From Empedobacter falsenii (lineage in GTDB: Bacteria; Bacteroidota; Bacteroidia; Flavobacteriales; Weeksellaceae), in the NCBI RefSeq assembly GCF_013488205.1, contig NZ_CP040908.1:2147876-2211875 (forward strand): a stretch of DNA of 64,000 nucleotides, in the 5' to 3' direction. This document shows positions 41,636 through 50,050 of the stretch, piece by piece (position 1 is the stretch's first letter; every line of letters starts with the position of its first letter). The notes under the pieces were generated by a model. It made no database searches. It was not told the DNA's origin and saw nothing but the letters and a program-made list of their open reading frames with translations. A program made the position numbers and the translations under genes.

Positions 41636-41700
41636 ATACTCATAAATAGGTAGATTTAATATTTTATTAACATTAATATAAATCCTATCTATCTGAGTAT
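41636..41700. repeat. 65-bp imperfect palindrome after the TPR-like gene
   Basis: ATACTCATAAATAGGTAG at the left and CTATCTATCTGAGTAT at the right are largely complementary; the terminal seven bases ATACTCA and TGAGTAT are perfect. It lacks a flanking T-run, so it is not a standard terminator. Confidence 0.6.
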
Positions 41701-41744
41701 AAAAAAATAAATATTAATTTATTTATCAAATTAAGAAATTCACC

Positions 41745-41752
41745 TACCTTTG
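41745..41752 (+). promoter_or_regulatory. -7 promoter box of a small-RNA-like unit
   Basis: TACCTTTG, a perfect TAnnTTTG match. It is followed by a stem-loop (41779-41821) and a plus-strand terminator (41862-41890), with no ORF between. Confidence 0.45.
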
Positions 41753-41758
41753 TACTAT

Positions 41759-41890
41759 AAATAATTTATTCATAGTTGTTAAGGATAATGAAGTTGATTT
41801 TCTGAAGAAGAATATCCTTAATCAAATAGAGTTTTTTTTATAGTATTTTTAGGTTGGTTAGTGGTTCAATGCAAGTTGAACCATTTTTTA
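41759..41890 (+). ncRNA. Candidate small RNA, unit A
   Basis: Between a TACCTTTG box and a terminator lies about 130 bases without a credible ORF. It contains a perfect 9-bp inverted repeat, TTAAGGATA (41779-41787) and TATCCTTAA (41813-41821), then a conserved tail TTTTTATAGTATTTTT...TTGGTTA (41835-41860), then the terminator. The tail and terminator arrangement recurs in unit B about 600 bases away. Transcript ends are inferred from the -7 box and hairpin only. Confidence 0.4.
41862..41890 (+). terminator. Intrinsic terminator of small-RNA-like unit A
   Basis: TGGTTCAA and TTGAACCA form an eight-pair stem with a six-base loop, followed by TTTTTT. There is no T-run on the other strand, so it acts on plus-strand transcription. 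Confidence 0.8.
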
Positions 41891-42226
41891 TTTCTTATAA
41901 CCATAAGCGCAATGTCTGCAACCATTTTTGCAACATTTTCCTTTCTGATAATGGAAAAATTCTGTAAAAACCCAATACCCGTTTTCGATATAATAATGTA
42001 TATGAGGAACAAATTCCGAAGGCATTGTTGGATGTGGATATTGTTGATCTAGTTCTACAAAATAATTCAGTTTTTCTATACAAGAATTGCACAAACATTT
42101 GTAATTCGTCTTCTTTAAAAACTCTTTTATTTCGTCTTTTATAACAATTGTAGTACAAGCACAATTCGCAATGTCATCTACCTTACACTCCATTGTTTCG
42201 TTACAACGCGAACAATTTTCGATCAT
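41888..42226 (-). CDS. Cysteine-rich CWC + DUF5522 protein
   Basis: This 112-residue protein has two Cys-rich parts. Residues 1-50 (NCSRCNETMECKVDDIANCAC and later CLCNSC) match the small CWC-type domain, which probably binds metal. Residues 65-112 (HIHYYIENGYWVFTEFFH, then GKCCKNGCRHCAYGY) match DUF5522, a conserved C-terminal CC-x-N-x-C-x-x-C motif often found in Bacteroidota. Together about 11 cysteines could hold zinc. Role unknown. It lies between two similar small-RNA-like units and its 3' end touches the terminator of unit A. Confidence 0.8.
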   Translation of the reverse strand: MIENCSRCNETMECKVDDIANCACTTIVIKDEIKEFLKKTNYKCLCNSCIEKLNYFVELDQQYPHPTMPSEFVPHIHYYIENGYWVFTEFFHYQKGKCCKNGCRHCAYGYKK

Positions 42227-42439
42227 TTTTTCGGATTATTTATTTGATTTTTGAAAATACGAAAAATTCATAAACTTATCTTAAATCATCTCATTGAAAT
42301 TCTCTATAACCATCATAAATAAATAGTTATAAATTAATTCTATCTAGACATAAAAGAAATCATTTAAGAATAATTGATTTAAAGTCAAAACTTTAAGAAA
42401 TTTGTAAAAGAATAAAAGATAGACATTATCATTATTCAA

Positions 42440-42508
42440 TTAGTGTTTTTATAGTAGTTTTGATTGGTTAAAATCCTCGGAATAATTTTCCGAGGATTTT
42501 TATTTTTT
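42440..42508 (+). ncRNA. Candidate small-RNA-like unit B (3' part)
   Basis: The core at 42446-42470 (TTTTTATAGTAGTTTT, then GATTGGTTA) resembles the tail of unit A (41835-41860) and is likewise followed at once by a plus-strand terminator. The sequence before it (42313-42440) shows patchy similarity to the region before unit A, including a CATAAATA start and CTATCT. No perfect -7 box is seen, so the 5' end is open. Confidence 0.3.
42469..42503. terminator. Hairpin between unit B and brnQ
   Basis: AAAATCCTCGG and CCGAGGATTTT form an 11-pair stem. A T-rich run follows on the plus strand; on the minus strand it lies just past the brnQ stop but has only TTTT after it. It may serve both directions. 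Confidence 0.75.
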
Positions 42509-43789
42509 TAATCTATCAATCAGTAAACCAATCACAAAACCGATAATCGATGGAGCAATCCAACCTAAATCGTATTCGAAAAATGGAATTTTGTTCAGAT
42601 TTTCTATTGTCGATTCATCTAACTTTCCTAATAATTTTAATAATCCTAAAATTGCAATGATTGTAGACGCAATTAATGCAAAAATATAAGGTGTTTTACT
42701 TTTAATTGTTTTTCCAAACAACACTATATAAATAACTAACGTGATTGTAATTGGATATACGAAAGCCAAAGGTGGATATGCAAAATTAATAATTTCGTCT
42801 ACACCTTTTATCGATAAACCAAACGAAATTATTGTACATAAAACCACTAAAACAGTGTAGCTTACTTTCCCGTTTGTTAAACGTCCGAAAAATGTACCTA
42901 CCGCTGATGTTAATGCGATTGAAGTGGTAAGACAAGCAAACGCCATACATAGAGCAATTGCAATTAAACCATATTGCCCTAATGTATTTCGAGAAATTTC
43001 TATTAATAATTCGGCACGAGAAATTTCTGGATTTGTGATTCCAGAAGTAGCTCCCAAATAAATCAATCCACCATAAACAAATAACAAACAAGTCGTAGAC
43101 AATAATCCTGATATGATTACAATTTGAGATTTACTTTTGGTATCTGTATATCCTTTATCTCGTGCAGCTGAAATAATAATTCCTGCAAATATAACAGAAG
43201 CTAAAACATCTAATGTTTGATAACCTTCTATAAAACCTTTCGAAAAAGATTGCATCATCGTTAAATCTGAAGGCAAAAAGTCAGCAGTTGGATGTATAAT
43301 TCCGATTATAATTAACAATGCCAATAAAATCAACAAAACTGGAGTTAAATAATTCCCGATAACATCTACAACCTTTGATGGACGAATCGCTAAACCTAAT
43401 GTTATAACGAAAAAAATTAATGATCCCCATATTGGATCTAATGTTGGAAAAAATGGCTTTAATCCCACTTCGAATGTTGTTGCCGCAGTACGTGGAATCG
43501 CAATTAACGGTCCAATACAAATCATAATAATTGTACCTAAAATAGCCGCCAAATGTTTGTTTACACGATGCCCTAAATCATTAAAATTATCACCCGAAAA
43601 AACAACAGATAAAATTCCAGTAAATGGCAATAAAATTCCAGTTAATCCAAATGCAATCATTGCTACAAAATAATGAGAGCCTACTTCCAATCCAATTAAT
43701 GGAGGTAATAGAAGATTTCCTGCTCCAAAAAACATTGCAAACAACGCAAATCCAAGCGTTAAAATATTGGATAACTTTTTACTTTTCAT
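42500..43789 (-). CDS. brnQ: Branched-chain amino acid transport system II carrier protein
   Basis: The 429-residue product is a BrnQ-type sodium-coupled carrier for leucine, isoleucine and valine with about 12 helices. The N-terminal signature ILTLGFALFAMFFGAGNLLLPP is clear (core MFFGAGNL), with GPLIAIPRTAATTFEVG and the SKSQIVIISGLLSTT region following. It acts in the inner membrane. The gene is monocistronic, with a hairpin just past its stop. The upstream 220 bases to the small membrane protein gene show no perfect TAnnTTTG box and no leader peptide rich in branched-chain codons. Confidence 0.93.
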   Translation of the reverse strand: MKSKKLSNILTLGFALFAMFFGAGNLLLPPLIGLEVGSHYFVAMIAFGLTGILLPFTGILSVVFSGDNFNDLGHRVNKHLAAILGTIIMICIGPLIAIPRTAATTFEVGLKPFFPTLDPIWGSLIFFVITLGLAIRPSKVVDVIGNYLTPVLLILLALLIIIGIIHPTADFLPSDLTMMQSFSKGFIEGYQTLDVLASVIFAGIIISAARDKGYTDTKSKSQIVIISGLLSTTCLLFVYGGLIYLGATSGITNPEISRAELLIEISRNTLGQYGLIAIALCMAFACLTTSIALTSAVGTFFGRLTNGKVSYTVLVVLCTIISFGLSIKGVDEIINFAYPPLAFVYPITITLVIYIVLFGKTIKSKTPYIFALIASTIIAILGLLKLLGKLDESTIENLNKIPFFEYDLGWIAPSIIGFVIGLLIDRLKK

Positions 43790-44010
43790 ATATTTAATAA
43801 TTCTAACTGTTCTAAAAAAATGGTTTGCAAATTACTACAATTGCATTTTGAAGCCCTAAACTTAGTAGAATTATTCGATAAACACACTGCTTATTTACAA
43901 ATTTGACAGTTTTGAATAATAATTTTTATATTTATTAAAATTTAAACTTCATAAATTATGAATGTTTTAATCATCGATATCATCAAATCTCAACTCATTT
44001 GAAATTTTAT

Positions 44011-44211
44011 CTAAAGAGGCAATTCGTCTTTGTAAAATAGATTGATTGAAATATAAACAATCGCTAAAACATAAAAAATAATAGAATAATTAGCTGTTTT
44101 CTTATTAAAATATTTTTTTACAACACCATAAATAATGTAACCTATAATAATCAAAAATACAATGTTCGTTACTAAAATAAATAAGATGATAATTCCGAAG
44201 TAAACATTCAT
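44011..44211 (-). CDS. Small two-helix membrane protein
   Basis: This 66-residue protein has two hydrophobic segments, FGIIILFILVTNIVFLIIIGYI (about 5-26; core LFILVTNIVFLII) and SIIFYVLAIVYISIN. It has no known domain. It is the last gene of the creD operon, 12 bases after the preceding membrane protein gene. Translation is supported by its position and composition only. Confidence 0.5.
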   Translation of the reverse strand: MNVYFGIIILFILVTNIVFLIIIGYIIYGVVKKYFNKKTANYSIIFYVLAIVYISINLFYKDELPL

Positions 44212-44223
44212 AATAGAAAATTA

Positions 44224-44823
44224 TTAAGCTTTTAATTTTAAAATTTTTGCGATAATATTTATGAGATAAATATTAAACATCATAAAACAGATTGATATTG
44301 AAGGATATCCGAAAACGGCGAAAAGTATTATAATCAAACTAAAAAATAGCATTAAAACAACCGCTAAAAAAATCGAAAAATAATTTAGATAACTAAAACC
44401 TATCGTTTCTTCATCATCAAAATTAGTGTAGAATATTGCAGCAAAAAAATTGACTATAACTAAAAGAAACAATAAATAACCTAAAAACGGCAAATAAAAA
44501 CTTAAATCATGAAATCCACGAATAATTGTTTCATCCAAAACAAAAGCCGCTGAAATACAAAGCCATGTAATGTTAGTCCAAGCAAATATTTGTCCAGAAT
44601 TGGAGAAAATTTTTCCTAAAAACAACTCCGAAATCTTATCAATTTTCAAATAAAATGACATTGCAAATAAGCAAATCACAAGCTCTAAAATAAAAATAGA
44701 AAAGCTGAAAATTGTATCATTATTTTTAACCACAATATCCGTAAAGGAAATTGCCATCAGTACAAGACCGATGACAAAAATCCCTAAAAATAAGTGTGCA
44801 AATGTTATTTTGTTTTGTTCCAT
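44224..44823 (-). CDS. Six-helix membrane protein of the creD operon
   Basis: The 199-residue product has about six hydrophobic segments (for example LFLGIFVIGLVLMAI, IFILELVICLFAMSFYL and LVIVNFFAAIFY) with few loop residues. I recognise no family. Its first 19 bases overlap the 3' end of creD, so it is translationally coupled. Context suggests it works in the envelope with CreD. Confidence 0.6.
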   Translation of the reverse strand: MEQNKITFAHLFLGIFVIGLVLMAISFTDIVVKNNDTIFSFSIFILELVICLFAMSFYLKIDKISELFLGKIFSNSGQIFAWTNITWLCISAAFVLDETIIRGFHDLSFYLPFLGYLLFLLVIVNFFAAIFYTNFDDEETIGFSYLNYFSIFLAVVLMLFFSLIIILFAVFGYPSISICFMMFNIYLINIIAKILKLKA

Positions 44824-46208
44824 TCGATGTTTTTTGAATAGTACATTAAGATTGCAACAATGATAAACAACCCTATACTTCCTACTAATAACGCGTGTTC
44901 TTTGAGTTGTAAAACACTGTAAATAAATGTGTATAATAAGATTAACATTAATGTAATTTTGAATGCTAAACCAAATGATTTTAGGAGAGAATTAACGAAA
45001 AATGTTATCAATAAAATGGTTGCACCAGATGAAATAAAGTAAGCAATATCAAATCCTAAATATTCTGACAACGATAACAATAATACAAAATTGACACAGA
45101 TTGCAAATCCAACTAAGGCATATTGTACCAAATGAATATTAAAATTATTTCGACTTTCTATAAAGAAAAACGCTACAAACGTTAATCCAATGAACAAAAT
45201 TGCATATTTTGTCGAACGATATGTTTTGTCATAATGATCATTCATTTGTAAAAAATTAACGCCAAAACTATAATCAGAAAAGTTAGAAGCGTCCTGCCAA
45301 ATCTGTCCTTGCAAAGGATTTTGTTGATAAATAGACCATTTTACATTGGTTTTTCCATTCTTTGTTTCGGGATCAGAATTAGGTAAAAAATTTCCATCAT
45401 ATTTCAAATCTTTCCAATTTGTAGTCAAATCAACTTTTGTATTAATCGCCGATGGAATGATATTTAACATTTGCGAACCTTTCATTACCAAGTTAATCGA
45501 AACTTGATTAAAATCGAATGTAGAAGGATCAATTTTTTGAGACATCATTTGCACAGGCATCACCTTTTTAATGGCACTCGCTTGTTCCGAATATTCTCCA
45601 TTTTCTGCTCTAACTTCTGGTTGAATATCAATTGTAGAAGTCGAATTATCCATATTCAACGGAAAATTTTTGCCGTTAGATTGTACAATCACTTTGTTCT
45701 CATATCCTTTAGAATCAGAGATTCCGAAAACAATTTTAGTCGAAACTATATTTTCTGCACTTACCTCCATTTCTGCAAGCATATCGCTATAATTCTTAAA
45801 TTTCGAATTGATATTTAGCTTAGAATTGTAAACAACAGCTTCATAAATACTACGACTTTTTAACTGCGTATCTATCGTTCCATCGATATTCAAATCATTT
45901 GCAGAAATATACTTTTTCACTTGTTGTTTCACAACTTTTCCTTGCCCGTCATTTACATTTTCCATGTAAATAACCTCGATAAAAGGACCATAAATTGTCT
46001 GTTTTCCACTCCACTTATCAGAAATTTCGGTAATTACCTTGTCCTTGTTTCCTTGACGTTCTTCTATTAAATTTAATATGAACGGAATCGGAATTAAAAG
46101 TCCTAAAACTAAAAGGCATACCAAAAATCCTTTTATCATTGTTTTGTTTTGTGAATAAACTGATTGATTTTCAGTTTGATATTCATTTTCTAAATCATTG
46201 TGTTCCAT
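44805..46208 (-). CDS. creD: Inner-membrane protein CreD
   Basis: I chose ATG 46208-46206 (MEHNDLENEYQTENQ), giving 467 residues; the ORF is open 15 codons further up but with no CreD features. An N-terminal helix (about residues 42-60, GFLVCLLVLGLLIPIPF) is followed by a large periplasmic domain (about 65-310; GPFIEV and LLRGSQ-like strands) and five to six C-terminal helices (about 325-460). CreD family proteins respond to envelope stress and affect beta-lactam and colicin sensitivity in enterobacteria. Here it is not with creBC but follows a winged-helix regulator, the normal Bacteroidota arrangement. Confidence 0.88.
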   Translation of the reverse strand: MEHNDLENEYQTENQSVYSQNKTMIKGFLVCLLVLGLLIPIPFILNLIEERQGNKDKVITEISDKWSGKQTIYGPFIEVIYMENVNDGQGKVVKQQVKKYISANDLNIDGTIDTQLKSRSIYEAVVYNSKLNINSKFKNYSDMLAEMEVSAENIVSTKIVFGISDSKGYENKVIVQSNGKNFPLNMDNSTSTIDIQPEVRAENGEYSEQASAIKKVMPVQMMSQKIDPSTFDFNQVSINLVMKGSQMLNIIPSAINTKVDLTTNWKDLKYDGNFLPNSDPETKNGKTNVKWSIYQQNPLQGQIWQDASNFSDYSFGVNFLQMNDHYDKTYRSTKYAILFIGLTFVAFFFIESRNNFNIHLVQYALVGFAICVNFVLLLSLSEYLGFDIAYFISSGATILLITFFVNSLLKSFGLAFKITLMLILLYTFIYSVLQLKEHALLVGSIGLFIIVAILMYYSKNIEWNKTK

Positions 46209-46272
46209 AAGTTTGAATTTTAATTTTATTTTAAAAAGTACTTTGTTTTTCAAAGTTTAAATGCAAAAAAAA

Positions 46273-46572
46273 TTATTTTATATTCTTTATTAATTTTTCA
46301 AGATAGTTCAAATGCTCCTGAAAAGCTTGTTTTCCAAGTGCTGTTATCGAATAAGTTGTATTCGTTTTACGACCTATAAATCCTTTGTGCACAGTAATAT
46401 AATCGTTTTCTTCTAGGTTTTTTAAGTGTGAAGCCAAGTTACCATCAGTCAAATCCAAAAAGTCTTTCAAATCCTTAAAAGAAATTTCTTCATTCATGAT
46501 CAAAGCACTCATAATTCCTACACGAATACGATTATCAAAGACTTTGTTTAATTTATTAAGATTAAAATCCAT
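46273..46572 (-). CDS. Winged-helix transcriptional regulator of the creD operon
   Basis: This 99-residue protein is a compact winged-helix DNA-binding domain of the MarR/ArsR-like type. LNKVFDNRIRVGIMSALIMNEE (core VGIMSALIMN) forms helix 1-2, FKDLKDFLDLTDGNLASHLKNLEENDYI contains the recognition helix (TDGNLASHLKNL), and ITVHKGFIGRKTNTTYSIT is the wing. No sensor domain is attached. It sits between two membrane-protein genes and probably regulates this operon. Confidence 0.85.
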   Translation of the reverse strand: MDFNLNKLNKVFDNRIRVGIMSALIMNEEISFKDLKDFLDLTDGNLASHLKNLEENDYITVHKGFIGRKTNTTYSITALGKQAFQEHLNYLEKLIKNIK

Positions 46573-46581
46573 GTTGCAAAT

Positions 46582-47214
46582 TTAAGCTTTGTAATCATAT
46601 TTTCGCACCATCCAAACTCCAAAAATCAAATGCAAAAGACCGAAACCGATAAACCAAAATAATAAACCATTGAAAATAAAATAGAAAGCCAATAATCCTA
46701 AAAATATTTCACACATTGCCAAATATTTTATCTCAACAATCGTATCACGTTCCACCGTATAAAGCGCCAAACCGTAAAATAAAAGCGTTGCTGGAGCTAC
46801 ATAAGCAAAACTAAAATTATTGATAAAGATTAAACTTACTAATCCTCCAACGATTAAAACAAAAAGAAATTTACGCAATATTCGTTTTGTAACTGGATTT
46901 ATAAATTTAACGCCGTCTTTTGCCGATTTTTTAGTCATAAAAAAGAAACCTCCAATACAAGCAATTATTAAAGTTACAATTCCTAAAATGAATAATTTAA
47001 TCTCTAAATTTTTCATTAAAATAGGCGTCAATGTTCCTCTGTAATTTACTTGAAGCGCATCTTGTAAAATCAAAACATAAGCGATAAAAGCAGAAATCAT
47101 TCCCACTACTCCAACCCAAACACCGCTCCATCCACTAATGCTTGTGAATTTTGAGGTGCGTTGCATCATCGATTTGATTTCGTTTAAACTTTCTACAGGA
47201 TTATTTGTGCTCAT
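46582..47214 (-). CDS. Membrane protein heading the creD operon
   Basis: The 210-residue product has about six helices (for example WVGVVGMISAFIAYVLIL, LFILGIVTLIIACIGGFFF and FLFVLIVGGLVSLIF) after a soluble N-terminal segment of about 25 residues (SLNEIKSMMQRTSKF). It has no named domain. It is the first gene of an operon with the winged-helix regulator (nine-base gap), creD and two further membrane proteins; in similar operons this protein may act as the membrane sensor, which is inference. Confidence 0.6.
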   Translation of the reverse strand: MSTNNPVESLNEIKSMMQRTSKFTSISGWSGVWVGVVGMISAFIAYVLILQDALQVNYRGTLTPILMKNLEIKLFILGIVTLIIACIGGFFFMTKKSAKDGVKFINPVTKRILRKFLFVLIVGGLVSLIFINNFSFAYVAPATLLFYGLALYTVERDTIVEIKYLAMCEIFLGLLAFYFIFNGLLFWFIGFGLLHLIFGVWMVRKYDYKA

Positions 47215-47274
47215 ATCAAAAGTACTTTGTAATTCATAGTTAATATAAAAAATGATTTTACAAAATATTTTTTC

Positions 47275-47312
47275 AAAAAAAAATCCAATTTCTAAATGAA
47301 ATTGGATTTTAA
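47275..47312 (-). terminator. Intrinsic terminator after the SDR gene
   Basis: On the minus strand AAAATCCAATTT and AAATTGGATTTT form a 12-pair stem with a seven-base loop, followed by a long T-run. It separates the SDR gene from the creD operon. Confidence 0.85.
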
Positions 47313-47334
47313 AATATAATGAATCAAATTATTC

Positions 47335-48054
47335 TTAAGGATTTGTAGACCACAAAGATGCTGATGCCAACATTGCACGTTTATCTAGTTTTAATAAATC
47401 GACAATTAATTGAGCAAAATCCTCTGGTTGTAACACTTTTTCTGGATCTCCGTCTGTGATTTTCAATACATCTTTTGACATTTCAGATGCAATTGTACTT
47501 GGAGTTAAGGTCGTAACTCGAATGTTTTTCTTTCTTAATTCGAACATCAACGATTCTGATAAACCTATCAATCCCGCTTTTGATGCTGAATAAGCAGAAG
47601 TAACTGCGTTTCCTTTTAATCCAGCCGTAGACGAAACATTAATAATATCACCGCTTCCTAATTCTACCATCGAAGGAATTACAGCTTTAGAAACATAATA
47701 TGGTCCGAATAAATTTGTTCTTACAATCTCTTCCCAATCATTTTCTGGCATTTCCAAAAAACTTCCGAAAGCCGCTATACCAGCATTATTAATCAAAATA
47801 TCAAACGCTCCAAAACTCTCAATTAAACGCTCAAGTTGCATTTTCACTTCAACTTTTTCGGCTACATTAAAAATGGAATAATCCGCTTTTACACCAAAAC
47901 TTTTAATCTCTTCTACAGTTTCTTCTAATGTTTTTGTATTTCGTCCTGTCACAGCTACATTAACACCTTCTTTAGCCAATGCCAAAGCAACAGCTTTTCC
48001 TAAACCTCTACTACCTCCTGTGACTAATGCATTTTTTCCTTTTAAATCTTGCAT
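47335..48054 (-). CDS. Short-chain dehydrogenase/reductase (FabG-like)
   Basis: This 239-residue classical SDR has the cofactor site GGSRGLGKAVALAL, NNAGIAAFG, the catalytic Ser in NVSSTAGLKGNAV, and the Tyr-x-x-x-Lys in AYSASKAGLIG. The basic residue after strand 2 (TGRNTKT) suggests NADPH. It resembles 3-oxoacyl-ACP reductases but the genome should have fabG elsewhere, so the substrate is open. It has its own -7-like TATCTTTG (48124-48117) and a strong terminator. Confidence 0.88.
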   Translation of the reverse strand: MQDLKGKNALVTGGSRGLGKAVALALAKEGVNVAVTGRNTKTLEETVEEIKSFGVKADYSIFNVAEKVEVKMQLERLIESFGAFDILINNAGIAAFGSFLEMPENDWEEIVRTNLFGPYYVSKAVIPSMVELGSGDIINVSSTAGLKGNAVTSAYSASKAGLIGLSESLMFELRKKNIRVTTLTPSTIASEMSKDVLKITDGDPEKVLQPEDFAQLIVDLLKLDKRAMLASASLWSTNP

Positions 48055-48116
48055 AATTATTTTATAATTAGAATTTTACAATTTATTTTTTGAAGATTTT
48101 TTATAATTTTGAAGTA

Positions 48117-48124
48117 CAAAGATA
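48117..48124 (-). promoter_or_regulatory. -7 promoter box for the FabG-like gene
   Basis: TATCTTTG on the minus strand, a perfect TAnnTTTG match, 63-70 bases upstream of the ATG. Confidence 0.45.
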
Positions 48125-48200
48125 AACAACATAGATTTCTAGTGAAAATATTTTTTATCTACTTAATTATAAGTATTTTTATTCCTTAATTACACACTGA

Positions 48201-48470
48201 ATGGATAAATATTTATTTTTTACTCTACTCCTTATCAACGTCCTCTCTTTTTTTTTATTCAAAATAGATAAAAAAAATTCAATTATTGGTAAAAGGCGTA
48301 TTTCCGAGTTAGCACTTTGTTTTGTGACTTTGATTGGCGGGACAATAGGTTCTCTTATGTCAATGCAGATTTATCGTCATAAAACAAGAAAAAAGTCTTT
48401 TATTTTTAAAATAGTAATGATTATAGCAATACAATGTAGTATATTAATTTTTTTAGTTGATCGAATTTAA
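48201..48470 (+). CDS. DUF1294 membrane protein
   Basis: The 89-residue product fits DUF1294: an N-terminal helix (LFFTLLLINVLSFFLF), DKKNSIIGKRRISE, then the family core LALCFVTLIGGTIGSLMSMQIYRHKT (cited here by GGTIGSLMSM and YRHKT), and a C-terminal helix. DUF1294 proteins are small three-helix inner-membrane proteins of unknown role, sometimes fused to cold-shock domains; here there is no fusion. It converges on arfB. Confidence 0.85.
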   Translation: MDKYLFFTLLLINVLSFFLFKIDKKNSIIGKRRISELALCFVTLIGGTIGSLMSMQIYRHKTRKKSFIFKIVMIIAIQCSILIFLVDRI

Positions 48471-48475
48471 TTGTT

Positions 48476-48871
48476 CTAAAATTTAAACCTACGAGCATCT
48501 TTTTTCTCAGCTTGTTGTTTCTTTTGATTCAATCTTTTTTGTTGAGAAGCTTTCGTAGGTTTAGTCTTTTTTCTAAACTTTGGAATAATCAATGCTTTTT
48601 CGACCAATTCTAACATTTTCTTTGTTGCAGATTCTTTATTGTCCAATTGAGAACGAGATTCTTGTGAATTGATTTGTAGAAATCCTTCTGAATTAATCTT
48701 ATTTTTTAGCTTTTCTGTAATTAATGCTTTTTCTTCCTCCGAAAAAAACAGAGAAGATTCAATATTCCATTTTGCTAAAACCATTGTTTCAACTTTGTTT
48801 ACATTTTGTCCTCCAGCTCCACTACTTCGTGCTGTTTTATATGTTATTTCAGAAGAAAAGTCTTTCATCAC
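48476..48871 (-). CDS. arfB: Alternative ribosome-rescue factor ArfB (peptidyl-tRNA hydrolase)
   Basis: This 131-residue protein carries the GGQ motif of release factors in SSGAGGQNVNKVET (about residues 16-30) and a basic C-terminal tail (KKTKPTKASQQKRLNQKKQQAEKKDARRF; core QKRLNQKKQQAEKK) that in ArfB enters the empty mRNA channel of stalled ribosomes. It releases nascent chains from ribosomes stalled without a stop codon. Its start overlaps the stop of the MFS gene by four bases, so it is the third gene of the aldo/keto reductase-MFS-arfB operon. Confidence 0.92.
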   Translation of the reverse strand: MMKDFSSEITYKTARSSGAGGQNVNKVETMVLAKWNIESSLFFSEEEKALITEKLKNKINSEGFLQINSQESRSQLDNKESATKKMLELVEKALIIPKFRKKTKPTKASQQKRLNQKKQQAEKKDARRFKF

Positions 48872-50049
48872 TTATTATTTTTATTGAATAAAATATGAGA
48901 AATCAAACAAATTAAAGTAAAAAATACGCCAACAGCAACCACTCCATTCCACTGAAATTTATCCCATGCATTTGCAGCAATAAATGTTCCTAAAGATCCA
49001 CCAATAAAATAGCTCGTCATATAAACCGTATTCACTCGATTTCCTGCTTTAGCATCTAATCCAAAAATAATGGTTTGATTGGAAACGTGCATCGCTTGCA
49101 AACCTAAATCGATTAAAATTACGCCTACAATTAATCCCCAATATGTATAACCAAATTCATAGAAAAATCCCCAAGAAATTAACATAATGATGATGGAGTA
49201 AAGGATAATTTTTGAGGTCGACAAAACTTTTGAAACTCTACCAACTAACGCTGCTGCCAATGCTCCTACTGCACCAATTAATCCAAATGCTCCAGCGACA
49301 TCGCTTCCAACAAAAAAAGGTGCTTCTTCTAAGTGAAAAACCAATGTTGTCCAAAATGCACTAAATGCTGCAAAACCTGTAGCTCCGCGAAAAGAAGCTA
49401 ATCTTAATTGTGGTTGAGTCTTTACTAAATCTACAATCGATTTCATCAAATTACCATAAGTTCCTTTGAAATTTGGCTGTATTTCTGGTAAAAATATATA
49501 GATGAATATCCATAGTACAAACATTAAAATTGCACCTATCAAATAAACTTCTCGCCATCCTAAATATTCGCCAATAAAGCCACTAAAAACGCGAGAAAGT
49601 AGAATACCAACAAGCAAACCACTCATAACCATTCCGACAGCTTGTGCTTTTTTTTGAGGTTCTGCTAATTCAGATGCCATTGGCACAAAAACTTGCGGAA
49701 TAACTGAGGTGAAACCGATTAGAAAACTTAATGGAAAAAGCCAACTTACGGATGGTGCGAAATACATTCCCAAAAGAGCTGCAATTATAAAAACAAAATC
49801 GATTAAAATCATTCGTTTTCGTTTCAATAAATCTCCTAAAGGAATAATAAATAACAATCCACACGCATAACCTATTTGTGTTAGCATTGCAATATTAGAT
49901 ACTTTACTTTCGGAAACATTAAAGTCTTTTGCAATTAATGACAATAAGGGCTGATTGTAATAATTATTCGCCACAACCAAACCACTTCCAATAATCATTA
50001 TCCATAAAATGATTGGAGTTAATCTGGGTTTCATTTGTAAATTTTCCAT
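48868..50049 (-). CDS. MFS transporter
   Basis: The 393-residue product is a 12-helix major facilitator. The N-terminus ILWIMIIGSGLVVANNYYNQPLL, the loop 2-3 PLGDLLKRKRMILID (MFS A-motif variant) and the pattern of helices with SFLIGFTSVIPQVFVPMASELA fit the YnfM/sugar-efflux-like (DHA1) group, probably a drug or metabolite exporter. It is one base downstream of the aldo/keto reductase gene and overlaps arfB, so all three are co-transcribed. Confidence 0.88.
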   Translation of the reverse strand: MENLQMKPRLTPIILWIMIIGSGLVVANNYYNQPLLSLIAKDFNVSESKVSNIAMLTQIGYACGLLFIIPLGDLLKRKRMILIDFVFIIAALLGMYFAPSVSWLFPLSFLIGFTSVIPQVFVPMASELAEPQKKAQAVGMVMSGLLVGILLSRVFSGFIGEYLGWREVYLIGAILMFVLWIFIYIFLPEIQPNFKGTYGNLMKSIVDLVKTQPQLRLASFRGATGFAAFSAFWTTLVFHLEEAPFFVGSDVAGAFGLIGAVGALAAALVGRVSKVLSTSKIILYSIIIMLISWGFFYEFGYTYWGLIVGVILIDLGLQAMHVSNQTIIFGLDAKAGNRVNTVYMTSYFIGGSLGTFIAANAWDKFQWNGVVAVGVFFTLICLISHILFNKNNK

Positions 50050-50050
50050 T

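Noticed and set aside
45471-45818. Plus-strand 115-codon ORF inside creD
   Set aside because: Shadow of creD, rich in Arg/His/Cys/Phe and without recognisable content.
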